Assembly (NCBI GenBank): GCA_947461335.1
Contig: CANHLB010000016.1
Location: forward strand, 1 to 15,741
From: Burkholderiaceae bacterium
GTDB lineage: Bacteria; Pseudomonadota; Gammaproteobacteria; Burkholderiales; Burkholderiaceae
DNA length: 15,741 nt
Direction of reading: 5' to 3'
Below are positions 7,131-14,760 of this stretch, piece after piece. Under the pieces are notes generated by a model. It was not told the DNA's origin. It saw only the letters and a list, made by a program, of their open reading frames with translations, and did no database searches. Position 1 is the first letter of the stretch, and each line of letters starts with the position of its first letter. A program made the translations under genes and the position numbers.

Positions 7131-8336
7131 TTATCTTTCACGCAAGCCTTGGTGGAATGCCACATAAATTGGGCGCAAGAGATAACGTAAAACGGTTTGG
7201 CGGTCAGTAACGATATCCGCCTGCACTGTCATACCAGGTTGAATCTTTTTGGCAGGATCATTGCCTAAATTTTTAGTTGGTATGGAAACCAATACCTTGA
7301 AATAAGGTTGCTGCTTTTCATCAAGGGTGCTGTATGGAGAAACCATAGTCACTTTACCCTCAACAGTACCAAAGCGCATGAAGTCATAGGTTCCAATTTT
7401 GACTCTGACGTCCTGCCCCACTTTGATAAATCCAATGTCAGTAGGCTGCACACGGACATCCGCTTGAATCAAGTCATCACTTGGCACTACATTCATCAAA
7501 ATCGCGCCGGGCGGAACTACGCCACCAATGGTTCTAAATTTAAGATCTTGAACTGCGCCATCTACTGGCGAGATGACGTCCACACGCTCTAAGCGGTCAC
7601 GCATTTTGTTGAGCTGCTCATCGGTTTGTGCCATTTCATTGGCGGCGATATTGAGCTCATCCATATTAGTACGCTGATAACGCAAAAGTTCGGCCTGGGC
7701 AAGGGTGAGGTTTCTTTGAGCATCCAATGCTTGAACACGGGTGGCTAATTTTTCTTTTGAAAGCTCGCCACGAATATTACTCACCTCACTCAGGATATTG
7801 ATTTCCTTTTGTAATTGGTCTATTTGAGATTTAGAGGTCTTCAGAGTAGCTTGCTGCTCGAGGACCATCTTTGCATACTCTGGTGGCACTTTTGAAAAGT
7901 CGGCAGGACGACTATCAATTAAGGCCCGTAAACGTTCAACGCGGGCATAGAGACCCCAATACTTGGCTTTTAAAGTTTCGTATTCGGCAGAAGGCTCAGT
8001 ATCATTTAAGCGCATCAACACTTCGCCCTGTTTAACAGCCTGGCCATCCACTACATTAATGGCAGAAATACGACCACCATCGACGTGCTGAATAATTTTC
8101 ACAGCCTGAATCGGCATGACCTGACCAGTTGAAAGCGCTACAACATCGAGCTTAGAGAATAAGGCCCAGATTAAAAACAAGGCAATCGTATAAGCCACTA
8201 ACTTAATCGTAGTGCGCAGATATGTGGGAGGAATAGCCTCCTCCAGCAATATCGCCTTCGCTAGATAGTTATCAGAACGACTTCCCAATACGAGGTCGGT
8301 ATTTGCGCTGCCCTGAACTTTAGATTGATCGTTCAT
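7131..8336 (-). CDS. HlyD-family type I secretion membrane-fusion protein
   Basis: This 401-residue protein is the periplasmic adaptor joining the inner-membrane ABC exporter to the outer-membrane channel. A short cytoplasmic tail (1-42) leads into one membrane segment (about 43-60). Split lipoyl-type halves follow at about 70-112 (GRISAINVVDGQAVKQGEVL) and 250-285 (VISPVDGAVQDLKFRTIGG), with a helical hairpin between them (about 118-250). A beta-barrel part covers about 285-380, and the end reads TVLRYLLRPI, characteristic of HlyD/LapC-type T1SS adaptors. It is slightly shorter than many T1SS adaptors. It starts at ATG 8336 with GAGAG upstream, 38 bases after the ABC gene, and its stop is 24 bases before the regulator start. 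It almost certainly serves the adhesin encoded at the end of this gene series. Confidence 0.93.
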   Translation of the reverse strand: MNDQSKVQGSANTDLVLGSRSDNYLAKAILLEEAIPPTYLRTTIKLVAYTIALFLIWALFSKLDVVALSTGQVMPIQAVKIIQHVDGGRISAINVVDGQAVKQGEVLMRLNDTEPSAEYETLKAKYWGLYARVERLRALIDSRPADFSKVPPEYAKMVLEQQATLKTSKSQIDQLQKEINILSEVSNIRGELSKEKLATRVQALDAQRNLTLAQAELLRYQRTNMDELNIAANEMAQTDEQLNKMRDRLERVDVISPVDGAVQDLKFRTIGGVVPPGAILMNVVPSDDLIQADVRVQPTDIGFIKVGQDVRVKIGTYDFMRFGTVEGKVTMVSPYSTLDEKQQPYFKVLVSIPTKNLGNDPAKKIQPGMTVQADIVTDRQTVLRYLLRPIYVAFHQGLRER

Positions 8337-8374
8337 GTTTAACTCTCACTTAAATTGACGTATGTATTCATTTT

Positions 8375-11300
8375 TTATGCGGAAACGGGTTGCTTTAACA
8401 ACTCATTGGGAGGACCTGCAGCCCTTAAATACCCCTTATCGAAGACTAATAAGGTATCAGCCAGGCGAATATGACTAGGGCGATGACTAATAAAGAGCAC
8501 CGTAGTTTTACCCTTCAGGGAGCGTAAAGTTTCCACAAACTTATGATCCCCTTCTGCATCCAATCCAGAGCCAGGCTCATCAAAAATCATGATGGGCGCA
8601 CGAGTAATGTAGGTGCGAGCAAGTAATAATTTTTGTTTCAAGGTAGATGGCAATTCATTAGTACTATCGCCAAAACGATAGTTAATATCATTAGGTAAGG
8701 CCATCACAGCCGATAAGGCACCAGCCATATCCAGCACTTGATAAATGTCATCATCCGTTGCATCAGGACGAGCCAAACGTAGATTTTGGGCTATGGTTGC
8801 TCTAAAGAACTGGGTATCTTGCGGCGCATAGCCAATGATCCTTCTCAGCTCCAGAGGATCTAATTGGCGAATGTCTACTCCATCAATCAGGATGCTACCT
8901 GCCTGTGGTGTGTACATTCCCATTAATAACTTTAGGAGCGTAGATTTGCCGCTCCCGTTCGCACCAGTAATTGCAATGGATTCACCTGCTTGTACTTTAA
9001 ATTCCACGCCAATTAAGGCTGGGTCAGTATGCATTGAGTAACGGAATGAAACGCGCGCAAACTCTAACCTGCCATCTAAATGACGAGAAACCGGAGAGGC
9101 GCTCATTTCCTCTGGACGCTCTGTTTGAATTTGCATCAGTGAATCAATTTGCTTAGCAGCACTTCGGATACGCTCAATCCGCGTCATATTTGTAAATAAG
9201 GTCTGCAGAGGTGTGAGGACGCGCCACATCAATAACATCGAGGCGATCAATGCACCCGAAGAAAGTGTTTGATTAAATACCGCTGGAGTAGTGAATGCCA
9301 CAATACCTAAGGCTGAGAGCATCATGACGAAATATGAGATACCTACCAACATCGAGGAAAGTCTCTCAGCCTGAAATGAGCTCATAGCTGTATTAGCAGA
9401 GACTTCACGCATTCTTTCTAACCACATATATTGAGCGCCAGATTCACGTACATTGCGCATTTTGGCAATCATCTCAATCAAGAACTCGGTCCGCTTAGAG
9501 CTGGCTTTCCCTAAATCTGCCACTCGATCATTCGTTCTCTTTAGAAAAACAAAAAAGAGCACGGCATAAACTGCTAGCATGATGACAAATAGCAATAGCG
9601 CAATCGGATTAATGATTGATAAGCCAATCAAGAGCACTAAGGTTGCAGGTAATTCCAGCAGGGTTGAAGCTAAAGGACCAGTAAAGGCATCCCGAATACC
9701 TTGGAAGATCTGCAAACGGGCAGACTGTGCACCTACTGAGGCACGCTCAGAGAAAGATGGAGGTAATGCCAATACATGCTGTAAAACAGCAGTGCCAAAC
9801 AGATACTCAATCCTTCCAGAGATAAAGGACAAAATCTGTGCTCGCTGACGCACAAAGTAGTAAGAAAGTATTACTGCAGCTACAGCGCCAATAGTTAAGT
9901 AAAAGAGAGTTTCTTTCGCCCCTGACGGAATAATGACGCTGTAGGCGGCCATCAAGAATAACGAAGAACCCATCAAAATCACGCCAGAGATTAAAGAAGC
10001 GATCGAACCTTGTCCAATCAATCCTGCAAAACGATACAGCGTTTGACTTACCCAAGATTTATTCTTAGCAGTATTCTTCTCTTGTTCTTGGAAGAAATAT
10101 GCTGATCCAGGAATTGCTAACCGACTGAGAAGACGTGGCTCAGACTCGGTAGAGTCTCCTACTCTTAGCTCCTGTCCAATGCGCCCTAAAACGACAAAAG
10201 CAACCCCTTCATCAGGCACGAATAAACAAGGGAATGCCCGTTGATCAATATCACTTAAAAGACATGGCACTTTAGATACTTGGTAACCCAAGATAGCCAT
10301 CGCATTTTGAATACCGGTTAAATCTAAAGATGGGGCATAGTAAGGCAAAGACTCAGCAACATCTCTTGCTGAGTAAGGCGAATTAGTGACTTTTAATAGT
10401 AGCGCTAGACACTCTGAAAAATCTGTTACCTGCTTAAAGTTGGTATTAATAGTTTCACCCATATGTAACCAACGTTGACTAGGGGCACTAATTAACTTGC
10501 CAGCTTCAAAAAATGCACCAGGACTCATCGCCTGATAGCCGCTTGGCATGATATTAGTCGCAGACGTTGCTGATACCGAGCCATCTATTCCAGAGGGAGT
10601 CTGCAAGGAGCTAACGCCGCCAGCAGGATTGTCAAAAAGACTACCGTGATGTAAATAATACGTTTTATTTGCTAGGCGAATAAAGGATGGTCTTTCCGAT
10701 ACCAACACCATCGTGACTTTGCCCCGCATGCCCTCAATATATTTGAGCAACATGGCATCACCCTCTGAGTCCATAGAAGCACTCGAGTCATCAAATAAAA
10801 TGATGCTAGGATTCGATGATAATGCTCGCACAATCGCGACCCGTTGACGAAAGCCGGGAGGCATTGAATCGGCAGCCATATCGCCAACAATAGTGTCCCA
10901 ACCACGCGGCATGCGTGAGACGAACTCAGTCAAGCCTAGCGCTTTTGCGACCTCCATTGCGGTATCGACTCTGGAAGAATCAAATACAGTAACGTTATCT
11001 AAGAGTGAACCTTCGAACAGCGCAGTTTTTTGTGGCAAATACGCAATCTTCTTAGCCAAGACTTCAATATTGAAGTCTTTTAGATTTTGACCATCAATTG
11101 TGATCTCACCTTTAACGGGCTCCAAGATGCCAGCTATTAACTGCAGCAAGGCACTTCTTCCAGACCCGCTTTGACCACCAATGGCAATACATTCGCCAGC
11201 CGCAATACTCAGAGACAGATCATTAAATAGAGGTTTATCGGTACCGGGGAATTGATAGGACACACCAGCTAGAGACATACTGGCAGAAGTTAAGGTATTG

Positions 11301-12937
11301 ACACTTACCTCTGAAAAATTGGGATCAATCAGCTTTTCATTCGCTGGTAGAGCCGGTTTTAGTAAGGCAAGATTCAGTTTGTCTCGTAAAATTTCATCTT
11401 GCTGATGTTTAGACCACATTCCACCAAGACGTTGCAGTGGCGATAAGGCCCTTAAACCCAACATAATGCATGCAGCCATCTCGCCATTAGAAAGATGGTT
11501 AGTAATCACAAGCCAAGAACCCAGCGCCACTACCATGACTGTCATGAGTGGCGAGAAAACACTGCCAACACCTGCCGACATTTCAAGCGCATAGGTCACA
11601 CGGGCCATCAAAATAGCGCAACTTTCTTGTAGACGCTCATAACGCCTTAACATTAATGACTCCATAGTCATAGACTTCATGGTGTGAACGTTACGTAAAA
11701 TTTCAGTAAGAAGATTGCCCCTTCTTAGGTCCATTTCCTTTTGCTCTTTAATGATGGCTGGAAAATCTCTGCCATTTTTCCAGGTGATGAAAATAAAAGC
11801 GATATAGCCAAGAATTAGTCCGAGACCAATCAAGGGGCTAACAAAGAAAATAATCAATACATAGAGAGCACTGAATGGCAAATCCATTAACTGTTGAAAA
11901 GTTTGCCCCGAGTAGTGATATTTCAACGTGGAAATTGATTTGTACTCTTCTAGAATTGCGCCTGTACCCTTGCGCTCAAATTCATTAATTGGCTCAGCCA
12001 AAAGACGGCTGGTTAATGAAACATAACCATGATGTTCAAAGCGAGCAGAAATCCAAGCAGTTGTATAGGATCTAAAAATTCGAATGACCGCCTCAAGCCC
12101 TACCGCAGCACCCACGGATACACAAAATACAATTAAGGTGTCGATTGATTGATGAGACAGAATTCGGTCATACAACTGGAGCATGAGGAGTGGAAACGCT
12201 AATGCCAGCAGATTAATTAAGATACTTGCTACAACAATATTATTCCGCTCTTGTTGAAATGCTGAAAGCTGATCAACTGAGTCCCTTTTAGGTTTACTAC
12301 TAAAGAATACTTTAGCTTGCTCATAGACTTGGGCAAGCTCTTCAGAAAAAATCTTCCATTGCGTTTCAAAGCTATCCAAATTCTCTTTAAGGACATTTTG
12401 AACTTTTTCATCCAAAGCTTTAGCAGAATATCTTTCTGAGAACTTCTTTCTGTAAACTAAAGCATCTTGCTCAAGACCATATTTTTGGGATATTGCACGC
12501 CACTTTCCACCAATCCATGAAGATAATGAAGCAAGGTCTTTACCCACTACATCGCTGGTTTTGACAATAAATTGATAAAGTAGCCGGGTTAAAACATAAA
12601 TAGGCTTGAGTAATGTATTGAGGGGAATCACGAACCAACTGCTTGTCTTTGATATTTGCTCTTTTGGACGATTCATAAAGGCATGAAATTGGACTCCAAG
12701 CCCAACTAATGCTGCTAACCCATTTAATACCAAGGAAAATAATTGCTTTAGAGATGGCCAAATACTAGCTTGAATGAAATTAAAAATTTTACTAAGTAGG
12801 TTAAGCCCAAAAAATATCGCCCAGATGACAAAAGACAATAGCCCTTCGACCAAGCCCAAAACAGGAATCAAAATTGCTTTGATGGCTTTGACAAGGAAGT
12901 GAATGGTGGCGCTAAGAAAATGACGATTTGTATTCAT
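8375..12937 (-). CDS. Tandem-fused type I secretion ABC transporter with two TMD-NBD units
   Basis: This 1520-residue protein carries two exporter halves; type I secretion ABC proteins are normally one half of about 700 residues acting as a homodimer. Residues 1-225 form an extension with hydrophobic segments (about 14-90 and 102-126). Unit 1 has a membrane domain (about 230-510) and NBD1 (about 550-770). Unit 2 has a C39-like domain (about 830-950; DFSECLALLLKV, resembling LapB-type transporters and without an evident protease site), a membrane domain (about 970-1250) and NBD2 (about 1290-1510). NBD2 has canonical Walker A (GANGSGKST, 1325-1333), Q1373, DE at 1453-1454 and H1485. NBD1 is degenerate: Walker A Lys is Arg594, the catalytic Glu position is Asp717, and the switch His is Glu748. 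Both signature motifs are atypical (MPPGFRQ 692-698; LPSTLKQ 1429-1435). It starts 15 bases after the OMF gene and drives export of the adhesin. Confidence 0.93.
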   Translation of the reverse strand: MNTNRHFLSATIHFLVKAIKAILIPVLGLVEGLLSFVIWAIFFGLNLLSKIFNFIQASIWPSLKQLFSLVLNGLAALVGLGVQFHAFMNRPKEQISKTSSWFVIPLNTLLKPIYVLTRLLYQFIVKTSDVVGKDLASLSSWIGGKWRAISQKYGLEQDALVYRKKFSERYSAKALDEKVQNVLKENLDSFETQWKIFSEELAQVYEQAKVFFSSKPKRDSVDQLSAFQQERNNIVVASILINLLALAFPLLMLQLYDRILSHQSIDTLIVFCVSVGAAVGLEAVIRIFRSYTTAWISARFEHHGYVSLTSRLLAEPINEFERKGTGAILEEYKSISTLKYHYSGQTFQQLMDLPFSALYVLIIFFVSPLIGLGLILGYIAFIFITWKNGRDFPAIIKEQKEMDLRRGNLLTEILRNVHTMKSMTMESLMLRRYERLQESCAILMARVTYALEMSAGVGSVFSPLMTVMVVALGSWLVITNHLSNGEMAACIMLGLRALSPLQRLGGMWSKHQQDEILRDKLNLALLKPALPANEKLIDPNFSEVSVNTLTSASMSLAGVSYQFPGTDKPLFNDLSLSIAAGECIAIGGQSGSGRSALLQLIAGILEPVKGEITIDGQNLKDFNIEVLAKKIAYLPQKTALFEGSLLDNVTVFDSSRVDTAMEVAKALGLTEFVSRMPRGWDTIVGDMAADSMPPGFRQRVAIVRALSSNPSIILFDDSSASMDSEGDAMLLKYIEGMRGKVTMVLVSERPSFIRLANKTYYLHHGSLFDNPAGGVSSLQTPSGIDGSVSATSATNIMPSGYQAMSPGAFFEAGKLISAPSQRWLHMGETINTNFKQVTDFSECLALLLKVTNSPYSARDVAESLPYYAPSLDLTGIQNAMAILGYQVSKVPCLLSDIDQRAFPCLFVPDEGVAFVVLGRIGQELRVGDSTESEPRLLSRLAIPGSAYFFQEQEKNTAKNKSWVSQTLYRFAGLIGQGSIASLISGVILMGSSLFLMAAYSVIIPSGAKETLFYLTIGAVAAVILSYYFVRQRAQILSFISGRIEYLFGTAVLQHVLALPPSFSERASVGAQSARLQIFQGIRDAFTGPLASTLLELPATLVLLIGLSIINPIALLLFVIMLAVYAVLFFVFLKRTNDRVADLGKASSKRTEFLIEMIAKMRNVRESGAQYMWLERMREVSANTAMSSFQAERLSSMLVGISYFVMMLSALGIVAFTTPAVFNQTLSSGALIASMLLMWRVLTPLQTLFTNMTRIERIRSAAKQIDSLMQIQTERPEEMSASPVSRHLDGRLEFARVSFRYSMHTDPALIGVEFKVQAGESIAITGANGSGKSTLLKLLMGMYTPQAGSILIDGVDIRQLDPLELRRIIGYAPQDTQFFRATIAQNLRLARPDATDDDIYQVLDMAGALSAVMALPNDINYRFGDSTNELPSTLKQKLLLARTYITRAPIMIFDEPGSGLDAEGDHKFVETLRSLKGKTTVLFISHRPSHIRLADTLLVFDKGYLRAAGPPNELLKQPVSA

Positions 12938-12952
12938 AATATTTACAGCGCC

Positions 12953-14575
12953 TCAATTGGTAGTTGCAGGTGAGATAGGCGCAGGGGCATTAATAATGCC
13001 CCCCTTGGCATCAATTCCAAGATTCGGTTTGGGCCCAATGATATTGTCGGATTTACTTGCTTCTTTACCCCACCTAGCATCGGCTGCTGGCAGCTTACTT
13101 CCACCTAAGCATGGGTCATTCTCAAGCTTAGTACCGCCACCGATTGCTTTAAATAAGTCTACCGATGCACGCAGTTGATCAAATCTTGCCTGGATAGCGG
13201 CGTCCTCAGAGTTAAACACCGTTCTTTGAATTTCATATAACTGTACAAAATCCATTCCGCCCATCTCCACCACTCTTTGACTCATCACGGTAAGGCGTTG
13301 AGCTTTATCTCGCGATGTACTTAAATCAGCATAGGCGCGGGCAGTTAATTGAATGCCAGACAGAGAATCTTCTACTTCTCGCAGTGAAGATAGCACCGTA
13401 TTAGCATAGGCCTCTAGCATTTCTACATTCTTAGCACTGGCAATCTGAATTTGAGACTCTCTTTTACCGCCGTCGAAAATGTTCTGCATTAAATTACTAG
13501 TCAGGTTGTAATACAGACTCTGCGGCATGGTGAGCGTTGAAAGTAAAAAGCTTCCAAATCCAGCACCACTAGTAAGCATAAAGCTGGGTAATAAATTAGC
13601 CCTTGCTGCGTACAAATCTAACTTAGCTGATTCCAGCATAGCCTCTGCTTTACGAATATCTGGCCTTCTGCATAATAAATCTGACGGCATGCCTGGCTCG
13701 ACTACTGGGACCTTCACTTTATCAACCGATTGACCCTTTACCGTGAGAGTTGAAGGAGTCCTTCCAACCAAAGTGGCTAACCGAGTGAAGGCGCGCTCCC
13801 TTTGTTGCTGCAAGGAAACCACTGCAGCGCGAGTATTGTTAAGTAAGATGGTTTGCTGGAAGAAATCTATTTCGGTGGCATCACCCAGTTGCACTCTTCT
13901 TCCCAAGCCTCGAGTTAACTCCTGAATTGCATCCAGGTTCCTCTGCCCTACAGTGATACGTTCATTTAATGAAACAACTTGAAAATAAGTGCTAACAATA
14001 TCGCCAGTGAGGGTTAGGGAAACTGCATCGCGATTAAATTCGCTCGCAAGGGCTTGCGCATAAGCAGACTGCGTATCAAATCCCTGCTTACCCCACAGAT
14101 TAACTTCATAATTGACTAAGGCGCCAGCTTGCCAAGTTCCCTGACTCGACCATGCAGCCGTGTTTGGCGCCGATCCAATTGCAGGATAAGGGGCTTGAAT
14201 AGAGTAGCCACCTACAGCATTAATGGTTGGGTACTCTGCTGACTTAACAACACCAGCTTGAGCGCGTGCTTGGGCTACTCGAGCAACGGCAATGCGCAAA
14301 TCAAAGTTGTTAGTGATCCCCGCTTCAACAATCTGGTTGAGCTCATCACTCTGGAAGTCACGCCACCAAAGCTCTTTGGGGCGAGGCAGTTGAGCTTCAA
14401 CCGGTGCACGATATTCCTTTGGGAGCCAGCGAACATACTCAGCCGCTGGTGGTGCATCACCCTCTTTAACAATAGGAGTTGTGCACCCATTTAGGGTTAA
14501 AGCTGCGCATACAAAGCATATTGGCAATAGCCTAAATTTCGTTTTAGCGGGCTTCGAATGACTTATCTTATTCAC
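12953..14575 (-). CDS. Outer-membrane factor lipoprotein (NodT/TolC family)
   Basis: The frame is open to a TTG at 14623, but a GTG at 14575 gives a compact lipoprotein signal peptide: basic N-terminus, hydrophobic core and lipobox LNGC with Cys31, followed by Thr-Thr, consistent with outer-membrane sorting. That start gives 540 residues. Neither start has a strong ribosome site. Two outer-membrane-efflux repeats are visible: WWRDFQSDELNQIVEAGITN with the helical ARVAQARAQAGVVKSAEYPTI region, and DLLCRRPDIRKAEAMLESAK with ARANLLPSFMLT. The order and motifs match the NodT-type outer-membrane factors common in RND efflux systems. The last 55 or so residues, after the final helix, form a Gly/Pro/Ala/Asn-rich tail. 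It is first in the gene series, directly before the fused ABC gene, so it is probably the type I secretion channel. A lipidated NodT-type channel is less usual there than a plain TolC/LapE-type protein. Confidence 0.9.
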   Translation of the reverse strand: MNKISHSKPAKTKFRLLPICFVCAALTLNGCTTPIVKEGDAPPAAEYVRWLPKEYRAPVEAQLPRPKELWWRDFQSDELNQIVEAGITNNFDLRIAVARVAQARAQAGVVKSAEYPTINAVGGYSIQAPYPAIGSAPNTAAWSSQGTWQAGALVNYEVNLWGKQGFDTQSAYAQALASEFNRDAVSLTLTGDIVSTYFQVVSLNERITVGQRNLDAIQELTRGLGRRVQLGDATEIDFFQQTILLNNTRAAVVSLQQQRERAFTRLATLVGRTPSTLTVKGQSVDKVKVPVVEPGMPSDLLCRRPDIRKAEAMLESAKLDLYAARANLLPSFMLTSGAGFGSFLLSTLTMPQSLYYNLTSNLMQNIFDGGKRESQIQIASAKNVEMLEAYANTVLSSLREVEDSLSGIQLTARAYADLSTSRDKAQRLTVMSQRVVEMGGMDFVQLYEIQRTVFNSEDAAIQARFDQLRASVDLFKAIGGGTKLENDPCLGGSKLPAADARWGKEASKSDNIIGPKPNLGIDAKGGIINAPAPISPATTN

Positions 14576-14580
14576 AGCGG

Positions 14581-14595
14581 TAACTTTAGTTATAT
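14581..14595. repeat. 15-base motif shared with the adhesin leader (copy 2)
   Basis: TAACTTTAGTTATAT here matches TAACCTTAGTTATAT at 1402-1416 in 14 of 15 positions, in the same orientation. Both copies lie in non-coding sequence upstream of a minus-strand gene: the OMF gene here (if GTG 14575 is the start) and the adhesin gene there. A shared regulator site is possible; in AT-rich DNA chance is not excluded. Confidence 0.35.
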
Positions 14596-14730
14596 TGTTA
14601 TAAAACGAGAAACCATTAGACAAAAAATAGAACTTTTTTCATATGGTATTTATCCGTTCATTTAACCGTTACTTATCTACTAATAAATCTAGTACTTTTA
14701 AACTAGTTTTATTGCTATGAATTTGTAGAT

Positions 14731-14747
14731 AATGGATTTATTCCATT
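14731..14747 (+). other. Small hairpin just upstream of the HD-GYP gene
   Basis: AATGGA and TCCATT form a perfect six-base-pair stem around a TTTAT loop, ending 13 bases before the ATG at 14761. It may belong to the 5' leader of the HD-GYP transcript or be an operator half-site pair. The stem is AT-rich and short, so its stability is modest. Confidence 0.3.
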
Positions 14748-14760
14748 AGAAAACGTATAT

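Larger units (their letters stand above)
14576..14760. promoter_or_regulatory. Divergent intergenic control region between the OMF and HD-GYP genes
   Basis: This AT-rich, 185-base region separates two divergent genes and must hold the promoters for both. For the operon (minus strand), TATAAC (complement of 14597-14602) is a possible -10, with TTGTCT (complement of 14618-14623) 15 bases upstream; the spacing is short, so this is weak. An interrupted dyad TTATA-TTGT-TATAA lies at 14590-14603. TATCTAC (14674-14680) and GTAGATA (14725-14731) form a widely spaced inverted repeat. The sequence at 14581-14595 nearly repeats part of the adhesin leader. No promoter is certain. Confidence 0.5.

Noticed and set aside
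8375..12937. The fused ABC protein as two genes joined by a sequencing error
   Set aside because: The frame is continuous through the junction (about residues 770-830), with no stop or frameshift and an intervening linker before the C39-like domain. The divergent NBD1 also argues for a specialised half, not an assembly artefact.
14576..14623. TTG at 14623 as start of the OMF lipoprotein
   Set aside because: It would add 16 residues before the lipoprotein signal peptide, has no ribosome site, and would put the 14581-14595 motif and a possible -10 inside the gene. GTG at 14575 fits the signal peptide better, though this is not certain.
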